A stretch of DNA of 64,000 nucleotides from Xenorhabdus budapestensis (GTDB lineage Bacteria > Pseudomonadota > Gammaproteobacteria > Enterobacterales > Enterobacteriaceae). The notes beneath the pieces are model-generated. The model made no database searches. It saw only the letters and a list, made by a program, of their open reading frames with translations, and was not told the origin of the DNA. The position numbers were made by a program, and so were the translations under genes. Of the stretch, positions 9,500 through 18,516 are shown piece by piece (position 1 is the first letter of the stretch; each line of letters opens with the position of its first letter). The DNA lies in assembly GCF_002632465.1 (NCBI RefSeq), contig NZ_NIBS01000005.1, forward strand, positions 1-64,000, in the 5' to 3' direction.

Positions 9500-9769
9500 C
9501 TCTTATAAAGATTAATTTGTTAATTAATAGAATGATATCTTGTATGTTTTATTTTCTATCATTCGAAAAAAGGCTATTTGCTAGATTAATATCCATGTTA
9601 TTTCGCGATAGTATTTTATTTTAAATAATTTATTTTGTTTATTTATCATTAATGTTCTTATTATATTTTATAAAATAATAACCATTATTATTAGTTTTTT
9701 GTTAATTTTTAAAAAAATAAAAGGGCGCTATATTCGCCCTAATCGTTTATTTCATTTTTTAAATATATG
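9500..9769. promoter_or_regulatory. AT-rich leader region of the second-tssF effector module
   Basis: About 270 bases, strongly AT-rich, between the second tssF and the tautomerase gene. It must hold the promoter for the leftward tssF-vgrG-Rhs module unless transcription reads through from the tautomerase gene, which ends in a good terminator (9713-9740). No single promoter stands out among many AT-rich candidates, and no sigma-54 element was recognised. Confidence 0.4.
9713..9740 (-). terminator. Intrinsic terminator after tautomerase gene
   Basis: Read on the minus strand, AGGGCG and CGCCCT form a 6-bp stem around a 7-base loop (9722-9740). It is followed by a T-rich stretch (TTTATTTTTTT), about 30 bases beyond the stop codon of the tautomerase gene. 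Confidence 0.75.
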
Positions 9770-9976
9770 TCACTTCTTCGCAGCAGCCCGTACTTCCGTC
9801 ACGCTCTTGCCACCAATTCCCCAGTTATCCGTTTCCACTTCATCAATAATGACAAATGTTGTTGCCGGATTCTTGCCAAGTACATCCACCAGCAACTGGG
9901 TTGCACCTTCAATCAGTTGCTTCTTCTGTTCAGCGGTTGCCCCTTCGCGGGTGATTTTGATGTTCACAAATGGCAT
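9770..9976 (-). CDS. 4-oxalocrotonate tautomerase family protein
   Basis: A 68-residue protein beginning MPFVNIKITREG, the classic 4-OT signature in which Pro-2 becomes the N-terminal catalytic base after Met removal. The rest (EQKKQLIEGATQLLVDVLGK, VIIDEVETDNWGIGGKSV) fits the small hexameric tautomerase subfamily of 60-70 residues. The substrate cannot be told from sequence; with no catechol meta-cleavage genes nearby, a 4-oxalocrotonate pathway role is unlikely. It has a good AAAGGAACC ribosome site and lies 57 bases after yhjD on the same strand, so the two may be co-transcribed. A terminator follows. Confidence 0.9.
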   Translation of the reverse strand: MPFVNIKITREGATAEQKKQLIEGATQLLVDVLGKNPATTFVIIDEVETDNWGIGGKSVTEVRAAAKK

Positions 9977-10033
9977 AAATGGTTCCTTTTTTGATTTGTT
10001 ATGAAATGCTTCTGATGAAGCGGTCTCGTTTTG

Positions 10034-11005
10034 TTACTCTTTTTTCTCTGTTGTGGCGATCCAGGCAGCGCAAAATAGGGTCAGTCGGGCAAAGAAATAG
10101 AAAAATGCCATCAGGCCAATTACTGAGCCAAAGGCTGCGCCAGAAGGTGAACTGGCAAGGCGTGGCAGCATCATGGTCATAATCGATTTAATGATCTCAA
10201 ATCCAATGGCGGCCATTAATGTTCCCTGAAACAGGGCTTTTCGCTCAGGCCGATGACGAGGTAAGATCCACAATATCCATAGAAATAACAAATAATTGGC
10301 GGAAATGGAAATCGTCATGCCAATGGATGTCCATACGGGGCGCAGCCATTCGATACCTTCTAAGCCAAGGGCATGGACGATAGTTGCCTGAGCAGAACCA
10401 GCGATGGAGTTCAGGGAAAGTGTTATCACTAATGCGAATAGCAGGCCAAATAGAGAGAAAACATCCCGGATATATTGAGAGTAGATTTTTTCTTTGTCTT
10501 CGTGAGTACGCTCCCAGACATTACGGGATTGGGCGAGGATCGCTTCCCGCAGGTTGCCGACCCAGTTCACGCCTGAGTAGAGCGCGATCGCCAAACCTGT
10601 CAATCCAACTGTTGTTCTCTGCTTTATGGCAGTATCAACACTGTTTTTCAATGTATTTGCCAGAGTTGGATCACTGATGCTATTGGCGATACCGTTGATG
10701 AGTTTTGCCAGCAAATCAGGATTGGAAGCCAGCACAAAACCTGCGATAGCAAAAGAGAGCATCAGTATTGGGATCAGTGACAGAAAGGAGAAATAGGTAA
10801 TAGCTGCACCAAACTGACTGCCCATTCGATCATTGAAACGTTGAGCTGCCCGGATCAGATGGGCAATAAATGGTATATGGCGGATATAATTGCCGATGCG
10901 GATCGGCACCGAAAACGCTTTCTTGCTGCCATCTAATCCTTTCTGTAATGGTGTGTTGGTTGTTCCTTTGCTGGAATGTTTCCTTTTTTCAAAATCATTT
11001 GGCAT
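10034..11005 (-). CDS. yhjD: Inner membrane protein YhjD (YihY/BrkB family)
   Basis: A 323-residue multi-pass inner membrane protein. Conserved blocks match E. coli YhjD closely: PFIAHLIRAAQRFNDRMGSQ, GAAITYFSFLSLIPILMLSF, LYSGVNWVGNLREAILAQSR and the C-terminal SPSGAAFGSVIGLMAFFYFF. About six hydrophobic segments alternate with basic loops. The start is taken at 11005, where an AAGGGGAC ribosome site precedes MPNDFEKRK; the 21 extra upstream residues in the longer frame are unlike the family. E. coli YhjD has been linked to lipid A/Kdo-related envelope integrity through suppressor work, but its transport function is unsettled. It lies between the haemolysin exoprotein gene and the tautomerase gene, all on the minus strand. 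Confidence 0.93.
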   Translation of the reverse strand: MPNDFEKRKHSSKGTTNTPLQKGLDGSKKAFSVPIRIGNYIRHIPFIAHLIRAAQRFNDRMGSQFGAAITYFSFLSLIPILMLSFAIAGFVLASNPDLLAKLINGIANSISDPTLANTLKNSVDTAIKQRTTVGLTGLAIALYSGVNWVGNLREAILAQSRNVWERTHEDKEKIYSQYIRDVFSLFGLLFALVITLSLNSIAGSAQATIVHALGLEGIEWLRPVWTSIGMTISISANYLLFLWILWILPRHRPERKALFQGTLMAAIGFEIIKSIMTMMLPRLASSPSGAAFGSVIGLMAFFYFFARLTLFCAAWIATTEKKE

Positions 11006-11156
11006 TACGTCCCCTTGGCTTTGCCTGATATGACTATAATGTAGCCCATTATAGCCGTCGTCTTCCAAGTTGCAGCTTTGATCAGTTTACTTATCCCAAT
11101 CCTACTGCCAGATAGGGTGGGAGTGAGGATAAATGGTTGGCCGAATATGGGAAAAG

Positions 11157-11184
11157 TACGGTAGCTATGTTACCGGCTACCGTA
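11157..11184 (-). terminator. Terminator-like hairpin after tpsA
   Basis: TACGGTAGC and GCTACCGTA form a perfect 9-bp stem with a 10-base loop. On the minus strand it is followed by CTTTTCCC. It lies about 43 bases downstream of the haemolysin exoprotein stop codon and so probably ends the tpsB-tpsA transcript. Confidence 0.7.
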
Positions 11185-11226
11185 TTATGTATTATGTGCG
11201 ATGTAAGTGAATTAAAGAGAGGTCAA

Positions 11227-14200
11227 TTAATCCAACGGGTGACCCTTGATCCAACTATGTGTAACGGGTATTTCTGTATTGTGACTCTCATTTTTCACGA
11301 AAGGAATTTTGCCGGAGAAGATATTTTTCTGAGCTTCGTTAGCAAGACCTGTGATGGAATCCGGCAGGTTAACTCCCATATTTTTACCTCTATCGTAGCC
11401 TGTTACAGATTGATGCCCGATTTGTTGGGTATTGACGGATACCGGCCCCTGTGTGCTGTCAATCCGGCTGCCGATTAAGTGGGTTTTACCAGCGACATCC
11501 AGATTAACTCCGTTAGTACCGTTGATGGTTGATTGCTCACCAATGGTTTCCTGATCGAGAGTATCGTAATTACTCTTGAGCTTCCCACTATACCCTTTGA
11601 AGGCCTCGGTCAGGCGATCAGTCAGACTTGGGGGTTCCTTATTGGCTTTTTCATCGTTGGTTACCGCTGTTTCAGGTGAGCTTTCGGGTGAGTTGCTGTC
11701 AACAACCGGTAGGGTCGTTTTATGGGAATTATCTCCTTTGACGGTTTTGCTATACCCTAATCCTGCATCCAGACCGATATTCAGGCTATCAGTTCTATTT
11801 TTTAGGCTTTCAACATTAAGGTTGCCACCGATATTTCCCGTCACTTGATCTGCGGCGATATTAGTTCCCTTGAGGGATGTATCCCGGGCACTGGTCAATA
11901 CAACATTATCCCCAGAAACCTGACTGTTTTGGTGAGTGACTTTGTTCAGGTGATCGACACCGAATTTAACTTCACCACTAATATTGTATTTGTTGTCGAT
12001 GATGCTGTTATTTGTTTCTCCATTATCTCCGGTATTATCACTGCCTTCATTATTACGAGCTTTACTGGATACACCACCTTTACCTTTAACGTCAAAGTTC
12101 CAGCCATTATTGTTAGTTGTATCCTGAGCAGCAGCCAGTTCAATTCCACCACGTTGTGCAGTCAAATCTACTTGTTTACCAGAGACATTCGCACCTTGTA
12201 GTGTCAGATTATTGCCCGCATTCAGATTGATACCTTGCCCACCGGTGATAGTACTAGTCTGGGCTGTGGTACTGTTCTGTTGGCTGGTGTTATAGCCTAC
12301 CCCTGCACTGCCACTGAAGTTTTTACCATCTGGATTAGTGCCCCCAGTTAGGGAAAGTTCTCCACTATAGCCGTAATTGTTCTGTTCTCTGCGATTGGTA
12401 GCCTGATTGAACTGAATATTTCCGCCAGAACTAACGTTTGTCCCGCCATTGCCCGCATTCATGGATGTTCCCTGATAACGTGCATCTCTGGTCACCTGAA
12501 CATGAATACCATTTTGGGCATTGATATTGCTGGTAACGGCATTGTTATTGCTGGTGGATTCTGCCTGATAGCTGCCGTTACCTTTGCCATTGACAGAAAG
12601 GTCACTGCCTGTGCTGGTGTAAATGCGCAGACGGGCATCGCCAACAGTATTAGAAGAATTGCTGTTCTGACGATTGTAGGCTGCTTCACTGGTATGGCTG
12701 CCAGCAGTCAGTGACACGCCGCCTTTGTTCGCCTGATACTGGGTGCCTTGATCGTAAACATCTCCATTGGTAGTTACTTTGATATCATCGGCTTTAACAG
12801 TAGTCACTACAGCATTTGATTGATAAGTATTGGTGTTATTACTTTTGCCGTTCATGGCAAGCTCAAGACCCGCATTTGGCAATCCGGTTTTTGAGATCGC
12901 GGTATCCAATTTCCCGTCGGTTGCGGCTTTGGCCGTTTTTTCCACCGGACGGGACGTTGCACTGTAATCGGCTGAACCACTGATTTCACCACCTACCTGT
13001 AATTGGCTTGTGGAATTTGATTCTGTATTGGCAGTCGCAACATTTTTAATACTGCCCGCATTAGCCTGATAAGTTCCTTGTACCTGATATTGAGTGCCTT
13101 GTTGTTTCAGTTCTCCCATTGCGTTCAGTTCAAGGTTGCCATTGATCTGAGTATTTGACACTACCGCAGTGGTACGGTTCTGGGAATGAACATTATTGGA
13201 ATAACCACCCTCGGCTCCACCTCCGATCCTATCCATGCCACCAGTAGCGAATACACCGCCACGGACTTTGGCCTGTGAATTCTCGGTTGTTGTATGATCT
13301 TCCGCTGCCAGCAGAGCGATGTTATCACCCGTAATTTTGGCGTCACCCTGTGTTGTTACCAGTTTTGCGCCTGTAAGGGTGACATTTTTTCCTGAGTTTA
13401 TGGAAAGGTGGCTACCGTGCAACTCCGCCTGATGCTGTGCGGTGGAGTGGGTTTTCTGACTATCGACGGTATGTTCAAAACCGACACCAGCACGGTATTG
13501 CTTATCTTTCGTCTCATTAGTGTAATAGTGCCAGTCAAGATTGGTTTTTTCCTGCTGATACTTATTTTGTGCATCAACGGCAAGTACATTGATTTTGCCT
13601 GATGTATTCAGATTCAGCTCTCCTGCGCTTTTCGCCAGACTGCCAATGACATTGATATCTTTGTTACTGAGTAATTTCAGGTCAGCATCAGAAATTAACT
13701 GGCTACCGGAGCTAGTTTGCTGGTTTGTTTGTTCCTGATTGGAATTTTTGGTGATATTAAAGATTGTGCCCTTTCTCTCATCAACTTTTTTATAGGCATG
13801 ACTAACAGCATTATCGATGACTAACTGCCCATCATTAGCTTCAACATACGCTCCTTGTTGCGCTTTTACCTTACTGCCGGTAATGGTGACACCATTTATT
13901 CCAGTCAGCAGTAAATGCCCATCTGCCTTGATGTCAGAGGCATGGTGTGTTTCCACTTTATCCTGGTTGTCTTTATTGCTGCCACCTGCAATGCCACCCC
14001 AATAGTGTTTATTTTTCTCAATGAGGTGATCATTGACGAGGGATTGCGTAGAGACTTTTACCTGTTGCCCTGCTGAAACAATCAGGTTTTTGCCTGAATG
14101 TACCTGAGAGCCGATAATTTCAGCATTAGCTCCTGCGTTGATCCCGAGATCTCCCCCTGCGTTCAACTCACTGTTGACACTGCGCTGAGCAGTATTGGCC

Positions 14201-15654
14201 TTTGTCCAGTTACCAGTTTGCAGTGCCAGGGAATGATTCTTTTTATAGCCTGTTTCAATGGTCATTTCTGATTCCACTAAACCAGCCAGTTTTACATCTT
14301 GTTTAGCGGATATGGAAAGCTGGTTTCCGGCGGTAATTTTACTGCCAAGTATTTCGGCATGGCCTTCACTAGCGGTCAGATGAACATTTTCCCGCGCTTT
14401 GAGGGAATTTCCTTCATATTGGTACTTTTCACTCTCAATAGTGACATCATTCTGCCAGGATAATCGCCATTTATTGTTGATATTACGGTCAAGCTGGTGA
14501 AGTTGCTGACCATCCAGCTTCAGATTGGCGCCGGTTAGTTTGATATTATCCCCTGCAATATCGGTTGCCATCACCTGATTATTCTGGTGGGCGATTAGTG
14601 TGATGTTCTTACCGGTAAGTTGAGTGCGGGCAATGGATTCGTTAATTTGCTTTTGCGAGGTATGGACGCCGCTAAAACGGCTTTCATAATTATCATCGCC
14701 TGTTTCATGTGATGAAGTCCGGTTAAGGCGACCTTGAAACCGCAGATTTTTGCCCTGTAATGTAATATCTCCGCCTTGCAGGTTAGCGGCCTCCAATTTC
14801 ACATCACCGTGGGAGGTAAGGTAAATACCATCATCGGCAGTCATCTTACCTTGCAGATTGACTCCGCTTCCTTCTGCAGTATTCAACAGACGAATACGTC
14901 CCGCTTGCATACTACCGAGGTAGTAACTATCAAGTGCGCCCATGTCTGATTGCTGTGATGCCAGGATCTGACCATCCGCTGTAATCTGATTATTTCCCAT
15001 TGTGATATTGAGCGTTTTTGGGATGATGACTTTGCCGTTGATATCAACTCTGGGGGCGATAAGGTTCAGAACATCATTGTGGGACAAGCCATTGTTTCTG
15101 ATATTTAAGGCATTTTGGTTATCGAAGTTCTTGAATCCTTGCAGGATACCATTTTCAACTAACGGGTTACCGACAACCAGAGATGCCTGATTCGTGTTGA
15201 TAAAGCCACAGCCGTTGCAGGTGATGCCGTTGGGGTTTGCCAGCACATAATCGGCGGCCATGCCGAAGATCTCTTGTTTACCGAGTAAGAATGAAGGGTT
15301 GCGACTGACTACTTCATTCAGAATGATACTGGCTGCCTGCCCATTCAAATTACTGTTAGCTGATAACTGCCCGGCCAGTTCGGATTGATCATTAACCAAT
15401 GAATTATTTAATACAGCCCCCATTTGGTTGACGTTAAAATCCTGATACTGGTTATGGGATAAACCCGAATCGGAAGGGGCTACGATATTAACGACTGTAG
15501 CACCTGTTACTGCAATGGTGACATCCGGGCGATGAGCTGCATCACCACCGGGCGTAATGCCGTTGGCAAAACTGGTTGAACAAGTTGTCAGAATAATTGC
15601 CATTGATGCAGCAAGTTTCCCCGTAGGAGATAATCTGAACTTTTTTCTCTTCAT
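11227..15654 (-). CDS. Two-partner secretion exoprotein (ShlA/PhlA/XhlA-type haemolysin, TpsA)
   Basis: A 1,475-residue filamentous haemagglutinin-like exoprotein. The start is set at 15654 (MKRKKFRLSPTGK), preceded by AGAGGTAATAAT; the 21 residues upstream in the open frame are not signal-like. A signal peptide ends near TTCSTSFANG. The TPS domain (about residues 30-270) carries ANPNGITCNGCGFINTNQAS, the conserved NPNGI motif plus the CxxC pair found in ShlA-type proteins. A long beta-helical region of haemagglutinin-type repeats follows (LTGKNITLIAHQNNQ, ITAGNQLSISAKQDVKLAG, LNAGNNLTLQGANVSG). The C-terminus ends in HSWIKGHPLD without a VENN-type boundary or an obvious nuclease tip, so it looks like a haemolysin rather than a CDI CdiA. 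Length is close to the roughly 1,450-1,600 residues of ShlA, PhlA and XhlA. It is exported by the TpsB encoded just upstream. Confidence 0.93.
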   Translation of the reverse strand: MKRKKFRLSPTGKLAASMAIILTTCSTSFANGITPGGDAAHRPDVTIAVTGATVVNIVAPSDSGLSHNQYQDFNVNQMGAVLNNSLVNDQSELAGQLSANSNLNGQAASIILNEVVSRNPSFLLGKQEIFGMAADYVLANPNGITCNGCGFINTNQASLVVGNPLVENGILQGFKNFDNQNALNIRNNGLSHNDVLNLIAPRVDINGKVIIPKTLNITMGNNQITADGQILASQQSDMGALDSYYLGSMQAGRIRLLNTAEGSGVNLQGKMTADDGIYLTSHGDVKLEAANLQGGDITLQGKNLRFQGRLNRTSSHETGDDNYESRFSGVHTSQKQINESIARTQLTGKNITLIAHQNNQVMATDIAGDNIKLTGANLKLDGQQLHQLDRNINNKWRLSWQNDVTIESEKYQYEGNSLKARENVHLTASEGHAEILGSKITAGNQLSISAKQDVKLAGLVESEMTIETGYKKNHSLALQTGNWTKANTAQRSVNSELNAGGDLGINAGANAEIIGSQVHSGKNLIVSAGQQVKVSTQSLVNDHLIEKNKHYWGGIAGGSNKDNQDKVETHHASDIKADGHLLLTGINGVTITGSKVKAQQGAYVEANDGQLVIDNAVSHAYKKVDERKGTIFNITKNSNQEQTNQQTSSGSQLISDADLKLLSNKDINVIGSLAKSAGELNLNTSGKINVLAVDAQNKYQQEKTNLDWHYYTNETKDKQYRAGVGFEHTVDSQKTHSTAQHQAELHGSHLSINSGKNVTLTGAKLVTTQGDAKITGDNIALLAAEDHTTTENSQAKVRGGVFATGGMDRIGGGAEGGYSNNVHSQNRTTAVVSNTQINGNLELNAMGELKQQGTQYQVQGTYQANAGSIKNVATANTESNSTSQLQVGGEISGSADYSATSRPVEKTAKAATDGKLDTAISKTGLPNAGLELAMNGKSNNTNTYQSNAVVTTVKADDIKVTTNGDVYDQGTQYQANKGGVSLTAGSHTSEAAYNRQNSNSSNTVGDARLRIYTSTGSDLSVNGKGNGSYQAESTSNNNAVTSNINAQNGIHVQVTRDARYQGTSMNAGNGGTNVSSGGNIQFNQATNRREQNNYGYSGELSLTGGTNPDGKNFSGSAGVGYNTSQQNSTTAQTSTITGGQGINLNAGNNLTLQGANVSGKQVDLTAQRGGIELAAAQDTTNNNGWNFDVKGKGGVSSKARNNEGSDNTGDNGETNNSIIDNKYNISGEVKFGVDHLNKVTHQNSQVSGDNVVLTSARDTSLKGTNIAADQVTGNIGGNLNVESLKNRTDSLNIGLDAGLGYSKTVKGDNSHKTTLPVVDSNSPESSPETAVTNDEKANKEPPSLTDRLTEAFKGYSGKLKSNYDTLDQETIGEQSTINGTNGVNLDVAGKTHLIGSRIDSTQGPVSVNTQQIGHQSVTGYDRGKNMGVNLPDSITGLANEAQKNIFSGKIPFVKNESHNTEIPVTHSWIKGHPLD

Positions 15655-15753
15655 ATTATTACCTCTGTTTACTTTCTTTCTTGTGAGTGTGCAGCTACCT
15701 TGGGAGAAGGTTCCCAAGTTGGCTACGGTTAAAAAATCTGATGATTTAATAAG

Positions 15754-17439
15754 CTAAAAAGTGTAAGAAAAACGGGTTAACAGCTGCATGGGTTCATCCT
15801 TACCCTTATTTTTATGGGCTAGCGTTTTGCCGCGGCTCATCTCAACATCGGCAAAGAAATGTTGATAGCGCAAAGCCATACCAACACTTAATCCCGCATT
15901 GCTCTTCCATGATTCCTGGTGGTTGTAACTTTTGATCTGGCCGATATCTGCGCCGATACGTAGGGTAAGTGAACTTTCAGACAGCGGTATTGAATGGGAT
16001 AAGGTATTTCTCAGATACCAGCCGTTATCTGCGGAAAGTGTATGATTGCTGAACCCCCGCACAGTATTACGGTCGGTAATATTGAGCCACTCAACACTGG
16101 GTAATCCTTTTGGGCTGTACTGAGCGTAAAACTGGCTATTAAACCGGTACGGCATGGCAAATAATTTGAAGTGCTGCTGTAAATTTACTGATAGCTTCCC
16201 TTTGGTGAATTGCTTATTCAGGTTGTCTGTGGAGGTTTGAGCACTGAACCACGGCGTTCCTTGCTCAATACCGGCTTCAAAAGTGATAAGTCCACTGGGG
16301 ATAATTTGTAAGTGACTGATTCCAAGTGAAAACACAGTTAATGTCTGGCTACTGTGCCTAAGTTTCTCAAGACCGAAATAGTTGTTGTAATTCTTGTAGA
16401 CAAATTGGCTGTTGGCCGTCGAGAGCTGCGATTGATTACGGTGGAATATCCAATCCATACGTACGCCCGACTGTTGTGAATTACCATGCAGTTTGCTCGA
16501 ATGTTTCTGTAATTTTGGATGGCTTGTGTAGCGGGAATAGCTGGTAAAGCCGCTGAAAGTCACAGCCCCGTAAGGGAGTGAATAGAACAGAGTGGCGGCC
16601 CGGTTATATTGGCTATTGGGTTTATCGAGGGTACTGACACCGCTGAGGCTGATGAAATCGGATAATCCCAAAGGGCTGTCGATACTGGTATTCAGCCGAC
16701 TAATCCATTTACCAGTACTTTTTTGCCCATAGTTATCAGTTATTACGGTGATCCGCCACGGGGGGGAATGTTGGTTATGCAGCCTGATGATAGAGCCGCC
16801 ATTAACTGTACCGGGCAGAATATCAAGCGTTGTTTTGTTTGATTGTAGGCGATTCGACTGATCCAGCCCTTGATCCAACTGATTGAGATTCAAAGGTTGA
16901 TTGATCAATCCGGGGAATAACATCCGGCTGTTAACCCAGTGATCACCGCCTTCAATGGTTTCGACGAACCCTTCAACAACATTGAGTCCCAATTCTCCAC
17001 GGTGATTGGGAGGTATAAATTGTACCCGAGCTGTAATATAGCCTTTGGCAAGATAGAGATTAGTGATTTCTGCTGTCAGTTTGTTGATGTCATTGTTAGT
17101 AATGCAATCATCGGACAATGCACTGAGTATATTCAGATCTGCCAGAGAGAGCAGAGTCATTCCTTGAAGATAAACACCATTGATATCCAGACATGGTGGT
17201 GCTTCAACCAATACAGGTGATACGGTTTGTGGCGAAGTGTTATCAGTACGATCAATAAATCCTTGATGTCGGCGTTGTTCAATTAACCGGCCTATTTCTC
17301 GTGAACTGTCCTGTAAGGTTCTTCTGGCTTCATCCATTGTGGATTCAGTCATAGATAGTGCGGAGTCGGGAGTTTCAGGCAATGAAATTACCTTAAAAGA
17401 GGTAGATAATAAGACGATGATTGCTGTATTTTTGAACAT
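15754..17439 (-). CDS. TpsB outer membrane transporter/activator (ShlB/PhlB/HecB type)
   Basis: A 561-residue Omp85-superfamily transporter that secretes and activates the TpsA encoded 99 bases downstream. In order it has a signal peptide (MFKNTAIIVLLSTSF...), a linker helix with ESTMDEARRTLQDSS, and a POTRA region (CLDINGVYLQGMTLL, LYLAKGYITARVQFIPPNH, LNVVEGFVETIEGG). The C-terminal beta-barrel contains NTVRGFSNHTLSADNGWYLR (the VRGF/VRGY barrel-loop motif) and ends in TRFSYTF, with a terminal Phe as in outer membrane barrels. The start is the ATG at 17439 with a weak GGGTG site; an in-frame TTG at 17451 is possible but has no ribosome site. TpsB-before-TpsA order is standard for the family. 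Confidence 0.94.
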   Translation of the reverse strand: MFKNTAIIVLLSTSFKVISLPETPDSALSMTESTMDEARRTLQDSSREIGRLIEQRRHQGFIDRTDNTSPQTVSPVLVEAPPCLDINGVYLQGMTLLSLADLNILSALSDDCITNNDINKLTAEITNLYLAKGYITARVQFIPPNHRGELGLNVVEGFVETIEGGDHWVNSRMLFPGLINQPLNLNQLDQGLDQSNRLQSNKTTLDILPGTVNGGSIIRLHNQHSPPWRITVITDNYGQKSTGKWISRLNTSIDSPLGLSDFISLSGVSTLDKPNSQYNRAATLFYSLPYGAVTFSGFTSYSRYTSHPKLQKHSSKLHGNSQQSGVRMDWIFHRNQSQLSTANSQFVYKNYNNYFGLEKLRHSSQTLTVFSLGISHLQIIPSGLITFEAGIEQGTPWFSAQTSTDNLNKQFTKGKLSVNLQQHFKLFAMPYRFNSQFYAQYSPKGLPSVEWLNITDRNTVRGFSNHTLSADNGWYLRNTLSHSIPLSESSLTLRIGADIGQIKSYNHQESWKSNAGLSVGMALRYQHFFADVEMSRGKTLAHKNKGKDEPMQLLTRFSYTF

Positions 17440-17997
17440 CGCAACACCCAAATGATAATGGTTAAGTTGAAAAGTAACTTGAGATCTATTGGATATAGTT
17501 ATAATGGTTCACTAATTAATCATTTAAGCATAGAAATTATTTTATTTGGCTCTGATTAACGGGATCAGTCTGCCTTATATGATTATTTATAGTTATATAT
17601 TTAACTTAACCATTTACTATTACCCATTTTAGTTATGTTTTGTCGTGTGATTTAAAACTAACTCAAATGAGAAGTGGATTTAACTGAAATTTCAAATAAA
17701 TGGTGGAAAGACACGAGTTTTGTTTTTCAAAAATTCGTGTTTAAAAGTGTGATATTGGTTATTAATAGTGCATGTGATTATTAATTTATACATTCTTATT
17801 TATTGAGAAAATAATCACTATATAAAAATCTTACTTTCAAAAAACAAAAGAATGAAATATAAACAAGGAAAAAGTGAATTAAAGTAAATTAATAGAGGGA
17901 GGTAATGTGGGAAAGTATTATTCAGCCAATGAATAATATTCATTGGCTGAAAATTTATTGCTTAAAACTTATTATTTAAAATCTGATGAATAAGATA
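17440..17997. promoter_or_regulatory. AT-rich region between tpsB and hcp
   Basis: About 560 bases without a credible gene. The right end holds the 3' region of hcp, including the palindrome at 17922-17950. The left end must carry the tpsBA promoter. A weak Fur-box-like sequence (17448-17466, about 12 of 19 matches to the consensus by eye) lies just before the tpsB start. The rest is low-complexity AT-rich sequence. Confidence 0.45.
17922..17950. repeat. 29-bp near-perfect palindrome downstream of hcp
   Basis: Two 14-base arms (TCAGCCAATGAATA and its exact complement) around a single central A, 48 bases beyond the hcp stop. It is a strong hairpin in either direction. The flanks are only A/T-rich with no clean T-run on the minus strand, so it is a likely hcp mRNA 3'-end structure or a weak terminator rather than a textbook one. 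Confidence 0.7.
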
Positions 17998-18516
17998 TTA
18001 AGCAACAATTGGCGCACGCCAGTCGTCAGCACCAGAAGTACCGGCAGTAGTGTGTTCCCACTCGATCTTACGGTAAGACAGAGAAACACGAATCAACTGA
18101 GTGAATTCAGATTTTGCTGGATCTTGGCAGTGTGGCATTTTGCAGTCGATATCAACGATAGTTGCATCTATCAGTTTAGTAGTAAAGAAGTGCTCTTGTT
18201 TACCTTCGATAGAAGTACGATACCACTTCAGTTCTACAGTTGTTAACATTTCGCCTGAAGCCAGTGCGTTGTAAAGCAGAGGAACTGCTTTATTCAGTGC
18301 AACGGTGAAGCGGAATGGTTTATGTGCACGCTGACCAGAAGGCTGACCAGACTGTGGATCAGTTGGAACAGTAACAATGTGGTCAAATTCTTGAACCAGC
18401 ATTTCGTCTTCGTGACCCTGAACAAAGATATTACCTACTGATTCAGCAGTGAATGCGCCAGCAGTGATATTACCCTGAGTTTTTCCGTTGATGGAAATAT
18501 AACATGGAGTTGGCAT
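17998..18516 (-). CDS. hcp: Hcp tube protein (TssD)
   Basis: A 172-residue Hcp, the hexameric ring protein that stacks into the T6SS inner tube. Typical features are MPTPCYISINGKTQGNITAG, then SVGNIFVQGHEDEMLVQEFD, GQRAHKPFRFTVALNKAVPL and the C-terminal SYRKIEWEHTTAGTSGADDW, as in V. cholerae-type Hcp. Length is standard. It has an ATAGGATATTC leader before the ATG at 18516. It is transcribed away from the main T6SS operon, separated by a 926-base non-coding region, so it is an independent unit. It is the only hcp in the window. Confidence 0.97.
   Translation of the reverse strand: MPTPCYISINGKTQGNITAGAFTAESVGNIFVQGHEDEMLVQEFDHIVTVPTDPQSGQPSGQRAHKPFRFTVALNKAVPLLYNALASGEMLTTVELKWYRTSIEGKQEHFFTTKLIDATIVDIDCKMPHCQDPAKSEFTQLIRVSLSYRKIEWEHTTAGTSGADDWRAPIVA

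Noticed and set aside
15754-17451. Start of tpsB at the upstream TTG (17451)
   Set aside because: No ribosome site; the ATG at 17439 gives a better signal peptide start.
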